From the NCBI RefSeq assembly GCF_004296405.1, contig NZ_PSRR01000015.1, positions 1 to 54,081 on the forward strand: DNA of 54,081 bases, read 5' to 3'. Below are positions 35,531 through 44,862 of the stretch, in pieces (within the stretch, counting starts at the first letter, position 1; the number at the start of each line of letters is the position of its first letter). A program made the translations under genes and the position numbers. The notes beneath the pieces were generated by a model. That model made no database searches, was not told the DNA's origin, and saw only the letters and a list, made by a program, of their open reading frames with translations. Origin of the DNA: Bradyrhizobium sp. Leo170. GTDB lineage: Bacteria > Pseudomonadota > Alphaproteobacteria > Rhizobiales > Xanthobacteraceae.

Positions 35531-36586
35531 TTACGGCTTGAAGATATAGCCCGGACCGATCGCCACGGCCTCCGGGATTGGCGGCAGGTCGGAGAACAGT
35601 TCGGGGTGATCCTTCATCACCTTCAGGATGTATTTCGGCTCGATATGCTTGTTGACGTCGAAGGTCGCCTTGATGATGCCCAGCCGCGACAGACGATCCT
35701 CCGCACTGTAGAGCGCGCGATAATTGTTCGCCGACAATCTGCGGTCGGCCTGCTGGATGTTGAACTGCATCGCGGCTTCGGCGATCTCCTGCTTAAGGCC
35801 GGGGATCCAGCGGGTCGCGACCTGTGCCGCCTGCTTCGGGTTCTTGCGCATCCACTGGTCGGCTTCGGAGACCGCAGCGAGGAATTTCTCGATAGTGTCG
35901 CCGTTGGCCTGCACCCACGGGCGGAGCGCGACGTTGAAGCCGAGATAGGAGATCACGTCGCCGCCGCGGATAATCTCGACCGCACCCGGCACATCCTTGA
36001 CCGCCACAATCGGCCATGGATCCCAGCCGGAGAAGGCGTCGATGCCCTTGGCGAGCAGCGCGACCGTCATGTCCGGCGGCGGCGTGTTCACCAGCGTGAC
36101 ATCCTCGGGCTTCAGCCTGGCCTTCTCCAGGATGCCCAGGATATAGAGGTGATTGATGGTGCCGAAGGACGTGGCGATCTTCTTGCCCTTCAGGCTCGCA
36201 AGGTCGCCCTTGACGATCCCTGAGCCTTCGCGCGCGACGATCGCCATGGTCGCATCCGAGCCGGCCTTGGTGGCGTTGCCGCTGTAATTGCCCAGCGCGA
36301 CCAGATCCATGCCGCGCAGCACCGCGCCGATCATGGGCACACCGACCTGCACGATCTCGCTCTCGCCGGCCTGCAGCGCGTTGAGGGCGTCGACGCCGGT
36401 GGCATAGGGCCGCGCGATGGTGACATCGAGGCCGTATTTCTCGAAGAAGCCGCGCTCGAGCGCGATCGGCAATCCGATCTGGTCGATGCCGGTGACCATG
36501 CCGGCCTTCAGCTTGGTCAGCGTCTGTGCGCCCGACGGCGTCCACGCCAGCGCGAACGCCAGCGCGAGCAGCAATAATCGTTTCAT
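35531..36586 (-). CDS. NitT/TauT-type ABC transporter substrate-binding protein
   Basis: A 351-residue periplasmic binding protein. The signal peptide is about residues 1-20 (cleavage before QTLTK). The mature part shows GLDVTIARPYATGVDALNALQAGE and later SLKGKKIATSFGTINHLYILGILEKA, typical of the SsuA/TauA/NrtA-like family for nitrate, sulfonates, taurine or pyrimidine precursors. It is the last gene of a five-gene operon with two permeases, an ATPase and a small protein. The ligand cannot be predicted. Confidence 0.9.
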   Translation of the reverse strand: MKRLLLLALAFALAWTPSGAQTLTKLKAGMVTGIDQIGLPIALERGFFEKYGLDVTIARPYATGVDALNALQAGESEIVQVGVPMIGAVLRGMDLVALGNYSGNATKAGSDATMAIVAREGSGIVKGDLASLKGKKIATSFGTINHLYILGILEKARLKPEDVTLVNTPPPDMTVALLAKGIDAFSGWDPWPIVAVKDVPGAVEIIRGGDVISYLGFNVALRPWVQANGDTIEKFLAAVSEADQWMRKNPKQAAQVATRWIPGLKQEIAEAAMQFNIQQADRRLSANNYRALYSAEDRLSRLGIIKATFDVNKHIEPKYILKVMKDHPELFSDLPPIPEAVAIGPGYIFKP

Positions 36587-36590
36587 TCTC

Positions 36591-36923
36591 CTACCCTCCC
36601 GGTTTTATCGGCCCCACCGCCGTCACCCAGTACGGCCGAGCGACGGCGTTGAGGTCCGTTCGTTTGACGCCACGTAATTCAATCGAATGCTCGTCGGTGC
36701 CCGAGACGCGTCCATATTGCTGGAATGCGAGCACGTGGAAGCGCTCGGGGGTGAACGGCAGCTCGATCTGCACATTGACCTTCTCGGACGTGCCGGCGAG
36801 CTCCGGCGAGATCTTGCCCGGCGCAGCTAAGGTCAGCCAAAGCTGAAAGCCGGCCCAGGCGGCGATGACGCCGAGCACGATGCGGCCCTTGGTCGAACGG
36901 AAGGCTTGCGCGACGAGGCTCAT
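36591..36923 (-). CDS. Small membrane-anchored protein inside the ABC import operon
   Basis: A 110-residue protein with one membrane segment (about 15-34, GRIVLGVIAAWAGFQLWLTLA) and an approximately 75-residue periplasmic part. It overlaps the ATPase gene by 4 bp (ATGA) and ends 4 bp before the binding-protein gene, so it is part of the operon. I do not recognise a domain. It could anchor or help the binding protein; that is a guess from position alone. Confidence 0.75.
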   Translation of the reverse strand: MSLVAQAFRSTKGRIVLGVIAAWAGFQLWLTLAAPGKISPELAGTSEKVNVQIELPFTPERFHVLAFQQYGRVSGTDEHSIELRGVKRTDLNAVARPYWVTAVGPIKPGG

Positions 36924-37678
36924 GCGGCGCGCACCATCTGCAGCACACGCGCGGAGAGCTGTTTGAACTTGTCGTCCTTGACCAGATCATCCCAGACCCG
37001 CGGCCGCGGCAGGTCGATCCCGATCTGGTCGAGGACGCGCCCCTTCGAAAGCACGACGACGCGGTTGGCGAGGAATACCGCCTCCGCCACGTCATGGGTG
37101 ATGAAAAGTACGGTCGGCTTGCGCTCCTGCCAGATCCGCGTCAGCTCTTCCTGCAAGGTCATGCGCGTCTGCGCATCGACGCTGGCGAAGGGCTCGTCCA
37201 TCAGCAGCACATCCGGATTGTTGGCGAGCGCGCGCACCACGCCGACGCGCTGCTGCATGCCGCCGGACAATTCATTGGGGTAGCGGTGCGCCGCATGCGA
37301 GAGGCCGGCAAGCACGAGATATTCGCGCGCGATGCGGTCGCGCTCGGCCTTCGGCACGCCGCGCATCTTCGGGCCGAAGCCGACATTGTCGAGCACGGTC
37401 TTCCAGGGAAACAGCGCAAACGACTGGAACACGACGCCGCGCTCGGGACCCGGCCCCTTGACCGGCCTGCCATCGAGCAGGATCTCGCCGCCAGTATAGG
37501 GAATGAAGCCCGCGATCATGTTGAGGATGGTGGTCTTGCCGCAACCGGACGGGCCGACCAGCGAGACGAACTCGCCTTGCTCGACGTCGATCGAGACGTC
37601 GTGGACGGCGTTGACATGCGAGCCGGCATACGGATCGAAATAGGTCTTTGCGAGGTTCTTGAGCGAGAGCGTCTTCAT
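36920..37678 (-). CDS. NitT/TauT-type ABC transporter ATPase
   Basis: A 252-residue ATP-binding subunit. It has Walker A GPSGCGKTT (42-50), Q-loop VVFQSFALFPWKTVLDNV, signature LSGGMQQR, Walker B VLLMDEPFASVD, and the switch His in FITHDVAEA, with the SsuB/TauB-like pattern. The start is set at ATG 37676-37678 (MKTLSLKNLAKTYF). A longer open frame upstream is antisense-like composition of the permease gene and is not coding. The start overlaps the permease stop by 4 bp. Confidence 0.94.
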   Translation of the reverse strand: MKTLSLKNLAKTYFDPYAGSHVNAVHDVSIDVEQGEFVSLVGPSGCGKTTILNMIAGFIPYTGGEILLDGRPVKGPGPERGVVFQSFALFPWKTVLDNVGFGPKMRGVPKAERDRIAREYLVLAGLSHAAHRYPNELSGGMQQRVGVVRALANNPDVLLMDEPFASVDAQTRMTLQEELTRIWQERKPTVLFITHDVAEAVFLANRVVVLSKGRVLDQIGIDLPRPRVWDDLVKDDKFKQLSARVLQMVRAA

Positions 37679-38481
37679 GATGTCACCAATCCCCAGCGCT
37701 GGCCAGTCGCGCGCTCGAGCGGCGCGAGGATCCAGGCGTCCACGATGTACCAGAGCAATCCGAGAATGATCATGCCGAGCAGGATCTCGACGGTGGAGCC
37801 GGAGCGGCGCGCATCGAACATCATGAAGCCGATGCCGCTGGTGCCGACGATCATCTCCACCGCGATCAGGGCGCGCCAGCCATAGCCGAGACCGTTGCGC
37901 AGGCCGGTGATGATGTTGGGCAGCGCGCCGGGCAGCGTCACCTCCCAGAGCACGCGCGCCGGCGAGGCCCCTAAGCTGCGGGCGGCGCGCGGGAGATCGC
38001 GTGGTACCGATTCCACGCCAAGCACCGTGTTGAGCACCACAGGGAACAGCACGGTGTAGACAATGACGAAGGTCATCGTCGTGAGCCCGAAGCCGAACCA
38101 GATCAAAAGGATCGGCAACCAGGCGATGTCGCCGATCGCCTGGAAGAACAGGAGGATCGGCCAGCAGGTGCGATGCGCCCAGCGGCTGGTGCCGATCAAG
38201 ACGCCCAAGGGAATGCCGAGCGCCATGCCGACCGCGGCGCCGGTGAACAGGCGGATCAGGCTGTCGCCGAGATAGTCCGGCAGGATGCCCTTGTAGGTTA
38301 GCGTGACGAAGGAGTTTGCGACATCGACCGGGCCGGGGAAGAACGCACGCGGGAAGATGCCGGCGGCGGCGACCGCGCTCCACAGTGCCACCACCGGAAT
38401 GAACGGGATGATGGCCGCAAGCACCGGCCAGCGTCGGGTCAATCGCGCGTAACCGCTCCAGAACTGGAAGAGAACATTCAT
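37675..38481 (-). CDS. NitT/TauT-type ABC transporter permease (second of two)
   Basis: A 268-residue SsuC/TauC-like permease with about six membrane segments. The BPD_transp_1 EAA loop has ARSLGASPARVLWEVTLPGALPNIITGLRNGLG. The start at ATG 38479-38481 (MNVLFQFWSGYARL) overlaps the other permease stop by 4 bp. Two permease genes suggest a heterodimeric channel, which is less common than homodimers in this family. Confidence 0.92.
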   Translation of the reverse strand: MNVLFQFWSGYARLTRRWPVLAAIIPFIPVVALWSAVAAAGIFPRAFFPGPVDVANSFVTLTYKGILPDYLGDSLIRLFTGAAVGMALGIPLGVLIGTSRWAHRTCWPILLFFQAIGDIAWLPILLIWFGFGLTTMTFVIVYTVLFPVVLNTVLGVESVPRDLPRAARSLGASPARVLWEVTLPGALPNIITGLRNGLGYGWRALIAVEMIVGTSGIGFMMFDARRSGSTVEILLGMIILGLLWYIVDAWILAPLERATGQRWGLVTS

Positions 38482-39299
38482 GCGCGCCTCACCATGCCCC
38501 AGCGCTCGATGGTCGCGCGCTCCAGCGGGACCAGCAGCAGACGGTCGATCAGGAGCCACAGCACACCGATCACGATCATGCCGAACACGATAACTTCGGT
38601 GCGGTAGAAATCGCGGGCGACGAACAGCATGTAGCCGAGCCCGACATTGGTCGCGATCATCTCGGCCGCGATCAGGCCGCGCCAGGCGAAGCCGAGCCCG
38701 GTGCGGACGCCGGTGACGATGTTCGGCAGGGCGCCCGGCAACAGCACTTCCGTCAGCAAGGCCCAGCGGCCCGCGCCGAGCGAGCTTGCGGCGTTCCGCA
38801 GCGTGTGCGGGATGGTCTTGACGCCGAGCAGCGTGTTGTAGGCGACGACGAAGAACACGGCGTTGAAGATCACGAAGACGATGGCGCCGAAGCCATAGCC
38901 GAACCAGAGCGTGGCGATCGGAATCCAGGCGATACCGGCGAGCACGGAGAAGAAGCGGAACAAGGGCGTCAGGAACGCGGCGACCGTGGGGCTCACGCCC
39001 ATCGCGATCCCGAGCGGAACGGCGGTGACGATGCCGATCAGCGTGCCGAGGCCGACGCGCAGCAGGCTCGCGCCGATATGGGCAAACAGCGTGCCGTCGC
39101 GGATGGACTCCATCGCGGCAGTACCGACCGCGCCGACGGAGGGGAAGACGCGCGGATTGATATCGAACAGCGGGACGACGACAGCCCAGATCGCAACCAG
39201 CGCAAGCAGCGGGGCAACGAACATCGCGGCCCCCGCGAGCGAATTGACGCTGCGCGCAAGCCACGGCGATCGCCGCTTCAGACTGCGCGTCACCTCCAT
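38478..39299 (-). CDS. NitT/TauT-type ABC transporter permease (first of two)
   Basis: A 273-residue permease paralogous to the next one. It shows the EAA-type loop ASSLGAGRWALLTEVLLPGALPNIVTGVRTGLGFAW near residue 170 and six predicted membrane segments after a basic N-terminus. First gene of the operon; its promoter should be in 39300-39548. The two permeases share the GALPNI-TG-R-GLG segment but differ elsewhere, so an old duplication is likely. Confidence 0.92.
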   Translation of the reverse strand: MEVTRSLKRRSPWLARSVNSLAGAAMFVAPLLALVAIWAVVVPLFDINPRVFPSVGAVGTAAMESIRDGTLFAHIGASLLRVGLGTLIGIVTAVPLGIAMGVSPTVAAFLTPLFRFFSVLAGIAWIPIATLWFGYGFGAIVFVIFNAVFFVVAYNTLLGVKTIPHTLRNAASSLGAGRWALLTEVLLPGALPNIVTGVRTGLGFAWRGLIAAEMIATNVGLGYMLFVARDFYRTEVIVFGMIVIGVLWLLIDRLLLVPLERATIERWGMVRRA

Positions 39300-39548
39300 G
39301 CCGCCTCCCCCGATATGATGCAGCCTTTGCCGGCCTTTATTGTCGTTTATCGCGTCCGTGCCGCCTTAGACACGCGACGCCATGCCTCATGTTGCGCAAA
39401 TTGTCTCATCGCGCAATCGCCTATCCTGCGTAGATCACCCGGGCGGGGGGCCGGACGCCCGGCAAACAACGAAAGGATGGGCGCAGCATCGGATGTCAGC
39501 GATCCTGCACTGTCTCGGCCTGCTATGCCTCCGACAAGCGCGCAAAGA
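39300..39548. other. Intergenic region upstream of the ABC import operon
   Basis: About 250 bp. It should hold the promoter of the five-gene ABC operon. GTTGCGCAAAT and CATCGCGCAATC (39392-39420) form a loose direct repeat that could be an operator. Open frames look spurious. Confidence 0.35.
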
Positions 39549-40763
39549 CTACTCGTCGGTGAATTCGTCTTCTTCGTTGACCTTGGGCTTGCGGCTGAAC
39601 CAGGAGGACTTCTTGCCACCGAGCGAGCCCGTGACATTGGGGTCGCGCGAGGCATAGGGGTTGCGCGAGTTGGCGCGGGCGGCGATCTCCTCGCCGGAGA
39701 CGGCGGCGGGCTCGCAGATGACGCGGCGGCTGGCGCGGCGCATCAGGTCAACGTGAATGTGATCGTAGTGAAAACGGTTGGAGCCCGGCGCCAGCACGGT
39801 GTTGAACTGCTGGCAGGCCGCACCCTGGATGTCGCGCAAGAATCCCTGCTCTTCCGGCAAGCCACGCCAGCCATCCTTCACCGAGATGCGGCGGCCGTCG
39901 GCGAGCGTGAAGCCGGCGATGTCGAGTGCATTGCCGAAGGCGTGCTCGGAAATATGCGCGCTGGGATTGCCGTTCATGCCGCGGCAGGAATAGGCGGAGA
40001 TCTGCTTGATCTCGACCACGCGCGCGCCGAACCAGCGCGTCGCTGCCGGCTGCACGGAATCGGCAAGCCAGCGATCGAGCGCGGAGACGATCGGACAGGC
40101 GAGCGTGGCCGTCGGCTTCAGCGTGACCGGGCCGACCGCGGTGACGGGATTGCCGCGCTCCGGCCCGAGCCGCGGCAGTGGCGCGGCGGCGCCTTGCGAC
40201 GGCGAATAGGGCGCGGGGGAATAAGGTGCGGAACCGCGGTCGCGCTGCGGATAGCCTTGCGGCGCGCCATAGACCGGACCGCCCGGCGGTTCCGGCGTGC
40301 CCTCCGCCGGCAAATCGATGTCGTCCTGCTGCGGCGCGACGCCGGGAGCGTTCAGCGAAATCGGCCCGTTCGACGGCGCACCATAGCCGGGCTGGCCCAC
40401 GGCCGAATTCGGATAAGGAGCCGGCCGCGGCGCCGGTTGCGGTGCGATCGGCCAGCGCGGCTGGCTGCGGCTCGAGCCGATATCGGCCGGCGGACGCAGA
40501 TCGTCGGCGAAACCAAAAGTCTGGTCACTCTCGCCGAGTGCTGCGACCTTGAGCGGGAATTGCGCACCGCACGCGCCGGGACCCGAGATCGGGTCGATGC
40601 GCACGAGGTCCGGCCCTTCCTTCACGGCTCCGGATTTCAGGCAAGCGACTTCGGCCTCGGCCCGCCAGGGTTCACGCTCGGCCTGGAAGAAACCGCGACC
40701 GCAACCTGCCAGCGAAACGAGGACGACGGAGCCGACGAGATACAAACGAACTCCACGCGTCAT
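39549..40763 (-). CDS. Extensin-like C-terminal domain lipoprotein
   Basis: A 404-residue lipoprotein. The signal peptide ends in a lipobox LAGC with Cys21. Residues about 95-200 are a long Pro/Gly/Tyr/Gln-rich linker. The C-terminal extensin-like domain (about 215-355) contains SAYSCRGMNG, AHISEHAFGNALDIAGF and FHYDHIHVDL, where the HxxxxxxLD and HxH histidines resemble the zinc site of D,D-/L,D-peptidase-like LAS folds. A periplasmic cell-wall role is likely. Plus-strand TTAACCAT at 40823-40830, in its upstream region, resembles a CtrA half-site. Confidence 0.85.
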   Translation of the reverse strand: MTRGVRLYLVGSVVLVSLAGCGRGFFQAEREPWRAEAEVACLKSGAVKEGPDLVRIDPISGPGACGAQFPLKVAALGESDQTFGFADDLRPPADIGSSRSQPRWPIAPQPAPRPAPYPNSAVGQPGYGAPSNGPISLNAPGVAPQQDDIDLPAEGTPEPPGGPVYGAPQGYPQRDRGSAPYSPAPYSPSQGAAAPLPRLGPERGNPVTAVGPVTLKPTATLACPIVSALDRWLADSVQPAATRWFGARVVEIKQISAYSCRGMNGNPSAHISEHAFGNALDIAGFTLADGRRISVKDGWRGLPEEQGFLRDIQGAACQQFNTVLAPGSNRFHYDHIHVDLMRRASRRVICEPAAVSGEEIAARANSRNPYASRDPNVTGSLGGKKSSWFSRKPKVNEEDEFTDE

Positions 40764-40952
40764 GCGCGGCAGGTTCGGCTAATTTATTTAAGGACTCTTC
40801 AACGCGTCGTTTTTACACATCTTTAACCATACCGCCACCGGCCCCGGACGCCTCAAGCAGGACGGACAGCATCGCTGGCTTTTTCGGCGGGGAACGGTTT
40901 GGTAAATTCGCGCGTTCTATGCGGGCAGGCGCAAACGCTGGGAGCGTTCTCG

Positions 40953-41045
40953 ATGGCTATGAGTCTTCTCGTCAGCCGGCTGAGCGTCGTCGCCGCCTAT
41001 GTTGCGCTCGCCTTTGTCGGCGCGATTGTGCTTGGCCTGTTGTAG
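40953..41045 (+). CDS. Small 30-residue hydrophobic membrane protein
   Basis: A 30-codon frame begins at ATG 40953 (MAMSLLVSRLSVVAAYVALA) and ends in a hydrophobic helix, VGAIVLGLL. The hydrophobic stretch is continuous from residue 11 on, enough to cross the membrane once. It is preceded by GGGAGC. A perfect hairpin terminator follows 25 bp downstream. Similar short proteins are, as I recall, found in Bradyrhizobium. Unknown function; conservation must be checked. Confidence 0.55.
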   Translation: MAMSLLVSRLSVVAAYVALAFVGAIVLGLL

Positions 41046-41070
41046 GCTTTCCCTGGAAACCTGGATTGGA

Positions 41071-41103
41071 CTTGCGCCCGGCGGTTCTCCCGCCGGGCGC
41101 AAG
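41071..41103. terminator. Hairpin terminator between convergent genes
   Basis: CTTGCGCCCGGCGG and CCGCCGGGCGCAAG form a perfect 14-bp stem over a TTCTC loop. On the plus strand TGTGATTTCT follows. It lies between the small ORF (plus) and the autotransporter stop (minus), so it could serve both directions, though the T-run is weak. Confidence 0.75.
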
Positions 41104-41111
41104 TGTGATTT

Positions 41112-44100
41112 CTACCAGCTATAGCGCACCACGCCCTTGCCGGCGTAGGAGCGCGTGACGTCGGAAAATTCACCCTCGAAGGTCGCGGCTGCCGACCAGC
41201 CGTTCATCCAGTTCAATTCGGCAGACGCAGTGGTGAGCGCGGCATCATGTGCTGGCGCCGCGCCGCCTACGACAAAGGACGCACCCGGCAGCGCCTGGAA
41301 GGTCGCTGCGACATTGCGATCGGTGTTGAAATCGTGTGCCCAGGCAAAGCGGCCGCGCAAGGTGAGGACCGCATCCGGTATCGCGAAAGACTTGTCGGTT
41401 CGCACGCCCAATTCGCTGCGCGGCGCCGTGACGGTCTTGGCGCCGTAGGCCAAGGCGAACGCACCGACGCCGGCCACGACCTGCTCGGCATAGGCCGGGA
41501 GATCGAACGTCGTGAACTGTGCGGCGGCATAAGGCGTGACCGCTCCGATCCACGGCGTCGGCAGCCGGTAACCGCCTTCAACGCGGCCCGAATAAGCATT
41601 GGCGTTGAACTCAGCGTGCAATCGATCGACGCCGGCGCCGATCACGGTGCGATCGGTCGTGATGTCCTGCCAGCCATAGGCGAGCGCGCCCAGGACATAA
41701 GCCGCGCCGACGTCGTGGCGCGCGAAGACGCCAGCCTGGAACAGGTCGGAGCGGCCGCTTCCGAGCGAATTGGCGACCGAGAAATTGGTGCCGCCGCCGG
41801 CGAGCGTGAAGCCTACGAGCGTGTTCGGCGCGATCCGGTAGTCGGCGCTAACAACCGCGCCGTAGATGCGGCTGGACGTGTTGTTCGATCCGAGCGCGGC
41901 GTTGCCATCGGTCGTCTGCGAGCCGCCGAAGCCGGCCGCCCAGACGCTCCAGCGTTGCAAGGCCTGCGCGGGCTGTGGCGCCTTGCGGTACACGGCGGCA
42001 TAGGCAGCGCGTTCGGCGCGCGATCTAGGCTTCCGCGCCGACGCATAGGCGTTCGCGCCCTCGGCATCATCATCGGCGAACTGCGAGGCGCCCGGCGATG
42101 GAGATACATTGTCGCCGCGTCCGGCGATGAACGGATCGGTCATGATCCCCATGAACATGTTCATCGCGTTGAAGGTGGTCTGCTGCGAGCCGGTCGACGT
42201 CTCGCCTGAAGCCTGCGTCAACCCAGCCGGCGTTAGGCCGCCGAAAGCGGCGGGGATGCTGCCGCCGGCGTTGAAGAAGCCGGTCAGCACGTTCGCGAGC
42301 GCGGCCTGATTGATGTTGAGGCCGGAGGTGGGCGCAAAGTTGAGCGCCAGGTCCAGATAGACGTTGTTGGCGTCATAGTTCAGGCCGGCGCTGACCGAAG
42401 GCAGGTTGGTCGTGACTGATGAAGCGAAGGTGCCGCTGACGCCGCCGCTCGCGTTCAGGATTGTGTAGTGCTTCTGCAGGGAGGCACCGAGCAAGGACAC
42501 GTTCACAGCCGCGCCGCCCGGTGTCGCGATGCCGGTGACGTTGGTTCGAGCAGCGCCCGCCCCATCGACCTGCACGAGATAAATCGAGGCAGCCGTGAAG
42601 CTGAGGCTGCCCTGCACCGTCAGCGTGCCTGATGTCGCCGTGCCCGGAGCGAGGACGCCGCCGCTGACCACGGTGTTCCCGACGCTGCCGATGCCACCGA
42701 GCGTGCCACCATTATTGACCGTCACGTCGCTGGCGAGCGCGCCGTTCACCAGCAAGGTTGCGCCGGCGAAGACGCCGGTGCCGTTCTGATAGGTCTGTGC
42801 GTCGGTGATGGTCCACCTGCCGCCCTGCACGTTCAACGCCTGGAAGTTGATGACGTTCGACAGCGTGCCCGAGCCCGGGCCGAACAGGTTGATGGTGTTG
42901 GTGCCAACGCCGCCGTCGATCCGGCCGACGATGCTGGAGCCGCCGTACAGATTGAGCGTGTCGTTGCCGCCTTCCATGCTGATGGCGCGGCCGGAGTTGC
43001 CGATGATCACGCCGTAGTTGGAGAGAACGTCATCGCCCTCGCCGGTCTGGATCGCCGCGCCGTCGCCGCGAATGAAGCGGGTCGAGCCGGTGCCGGTATA
43101 GGTCACGCCGTTGAGTGTACCGACCGAACCGGGATCTGGATTGCCGTTGTCCAGCAGCGTCACGCCGTTCGGATCGGGAATCGTGCCGTTGCCGATGATG
43201 GTGCCGTAGTTGACGATGGTGTCCTTGTCGGCGGCGGTACCGGTCTTGTTCTCGGAACGGATTGCATAGCTGTTGTTGCCGACAATTATGCCGCCGGCAT
43301 AGTTGATCAGATCAAGGGCGGCCGATCCGCTGCGCGAACCATCGGGATTGGAATCATTATTGACGACGATACCCGCAGCGGCCCCCGATATGGTGCCGTA
43401 GTTGCGGATCGTGCCGCCGCCGATCGCAAGGCCTTCGCTGTTGTTGAAGCGGTGGCCATCATCCGCGCCTTTCGCGCCCGTGCCCTGGACGGTGCCGTAG
43501 TTCGTCAGCGTGAGCACGAAGTCGACATCGATGCCGTCGCCGTCGCCGCGCGCCGACGTGGTATCGATCGCACCCGTGATGGTGCCGTAGTTGGTGACGA
43601 CAGCATTGCCGCCGGACCCGACGCCCGAGCCGTCGCGGCCGATGATGGTGGCGCCGGCCTCGTTGTAGACTGTGATGTTGCTGCCGACGTCGCCAGCGGT
43701 GCCGCTCTTGGCGCCGGAGATCAGGCCGCCCGCGTAGTTGTAGACGGTGCCGCTATGCCCGAGCTGCAGGTCGATGCCGTCGGCGCCGGGACGGTCGGCG
43801 GGAACCGGCGCCGAATTGGCGACGATCTGGCCGTAATTGTAGACCGTGAAATTCTGGCCCGGCCGCATCGCGTCGGCATTATCGGAAGTGATAAGGCCGC
43901 TGGCACGGTTGGTGATCGTGACCGTCGCAGCGGTCGAGGTCAGGTTGTCGAAGTCGATCGCCTGGCCGGTCGCCGACTTGATCGTCCCGGCATTGTCGAT
44001 CGAGATCGACGCCGCCGTGGTCGAATTGGTGGTGCCGGAGCCGTTAATCTGGATGGCGTCGTCAACCGACTGGATGGTCGCACCGGCATTGTTGACGATC

Positions 44101-44735
44101 GTGAGCGACGTGACATTGTCGAGGTTCGTATTCGCGCGGATCGCGCGGGCGGAAGCGTCGATCAATCCGGAATTGGTGATGGTGGTGGCGCCCGCGCCGA
44201 TCCGCATCACGTCATTGCCGAGCGCCTTGAGCGTGCCGCCGGCTTCGTTCGTGATCGAGAACACCGCTGTATTCGAGGTGACCGAGTTGAAGTCGAACAC
44301 GCGACCGTTGTTCGTCGACTGGATGGTCCCGAAATTGTCGACCTTGACCGTTCCGCTGGTGAGACCACCCTGGATCCGGAACGCATCGTTGGACGATGTG
44401 AACAGCGCATCCTTGTTGTTGATCAGCGTGAAATTGCCGCTGATCGCGCTGTTGGACGTATCGATGCCGCGCGACGTCGCGGAAATCGTGCCGTCGTTGG
44501 TGATGACCACGCCGGGCGAAGCAAGCCCGGTGGTCCATGTGATCGCCGTCCCGATGACCGAGAGCGTGCTTCCGTCCGCGACAAAACCGGTATCGTTGTT
44601 CGAGACCGTCTTCGCGGTCGCCGGATCGTCCGGTAGCACACTGAAGCTTGCAGCTAAGGCAGAACCAAACGCGATAGATGACGCAGCAACAACCAATGCG
44701 AGCTTGCTCGCATGGCTCAACAATTCAACTTTCAC
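41112..44735 (-). CDS. Autotransporter adhesin-like protein (type Va secretion)
   Basis: A 1207-residue secreted autotransporter. The GTG start (44733-44735) is chosen because AGGGGA precedes it; GTG 44738 is an alternative. The signal peptide is residues 1-28 (ends SALA). The passenger (about 29-900) is a repetitive beta-helix with many N-Y-G-T-I / N-A-G-T-I units (VTNDGTISAT, VDNFGTIQST, IDNAGTIKSA, VTNYGTITGA, IRNYGTISGA), typical of T5SS surface proteins. The C-terminal beta-barrel is about 925-1207 and ends in VVRYSW with a terminal aromatic residue. Surface adhesion or host contact is possible; the ligand is unknown. A TPR protein is encoded divergently. Confidence 0.92.
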   Translation of the reverse strand: MKVELLSHASKLALVVAASSIAFGSALAASFSVLPDDPATAKTVSNNDTGFVADGSTLSVIGTAITWTTGLASPGVVITNDGTISATSRGIDTSNSAISGNFTLINNKDALFTSSNDAFRIQGGLTSGTVKVDNFGTIQSTNNGRVFDFNSVTSNTAVFSITNEAGGTLKALGNDVMRIGAGATTITNSGLIDASARAIRANTNLDNVTSLTIVNNAGATIQSVDDAIQINGSGTTNSTTAASISIDNAGTIKSATGQAIDFDNLTSTAATVTITNRASGLITSDNADAMRPGQNFTVYNYGQIVANSAPVPADRPGADGIDLQLGHSGTVYNYAGGLISGAKSGTAGDVGSNITVYNEAGATIIGRDGSGVGSGGNAVVTNYGTITGAIDTTSARGDGDGIDVDFVLTLTNYGTVQGTGAKGADDGHRFNNSEGLAIGGGTIRNYGTISGAAAGIVVNNDSNPDGSRSGSAALDLINYAGGIIVGNNSYAIRSENKTGTAADKDTIVNYGTIIGNGTIPDPNGVTLLDNGNPDPGSVGTLNGVTYTGTGSTRFIRGDGAAIQTGEGDDVLSNYGVIIGNSGRAISMEGGNDTLNLYGGSSIVGRIDGGVGTNTINLFGPGSGTLSNVINFQALNVQGGRWTITDAQTYQNGTGVFAGATLLVNGALASDVTVNNGGTLGGIGSVGNTVVSGGVLAPGTATSGTLTVQGSLSFTAASIYLVQVDGAGAARTNVTGIATPGGAAVNVSLLGASLQKHYTILNASGGVSGTFASSVTTNLPSVSAGLNYDANNVYLDLALNFAPTSGLNINQAALANVLTGFFNAGGSIPAAFGGLTPAGLTQASGETSTGSQQTTFNAMNMFMGIMTDPFIAGRGDNVSPSPGASQFADDDAEGANAYASARKPRSRAERAAYAAVYRKAPQPAQALQRWSVWAAGFGGSQTTDGNAALGSNNTSSRIYGAVVSADYRIAPNTLVGFTLAGGGTNFSVANSLGSGRSDLFQAGVFARHDVGAAYVLGALAYGWQDITTDRTVIGAGVDRLHAEFNANAYSGRVEGGYRLPTPWIGAVTPYAAAQFTTFDLPAYAEQVVAGVGAFALAYGAKTVTAPRSELGVRTDKSFAIPDAVLTLRGRFAWAHDFNTDRNVAATFQALPGASFVVGGAAPAHDAALTTASAELNWMNGWSAAATFEGEFSDVTRSYAGKGVVRYSW

Positions 44736-44862
44736 CACCAGTCCCCTGAAACCTGCGGTTCGCGGCAATCTGGAGTCTGCATGTAACAGTTTGATAACAA
44801 CGCATTTGCGTGTAAGACATGCGTGGCACTTGTGATATAATTGCAACGAGCGAACATCTCAC

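Noticed and set aside
36920..39264. Upstream extensions of the ABC ATPase (to 38383) and permease (to 39264) frames
   Set aside because: The extensions run out of frame over neighbouring permease genes; family alignment supports starts at 37678 and 38481.
38805..40826. Plus-strand open frame (673 codons) opposite a permease and the extensin-like gene
   Set aside because: Low-complexity Arg/Ala/Asp sequence antisense to two supported genes, and it crosses their intergenic region.
42595..44640. Repetitive DNA within the autotransporter considered as a CRISPR-like or tandem array
   Set aside because: The repeats are degenerate at DNA level and explained by beta-helix N-Y-G-T-I protein units in one frame.
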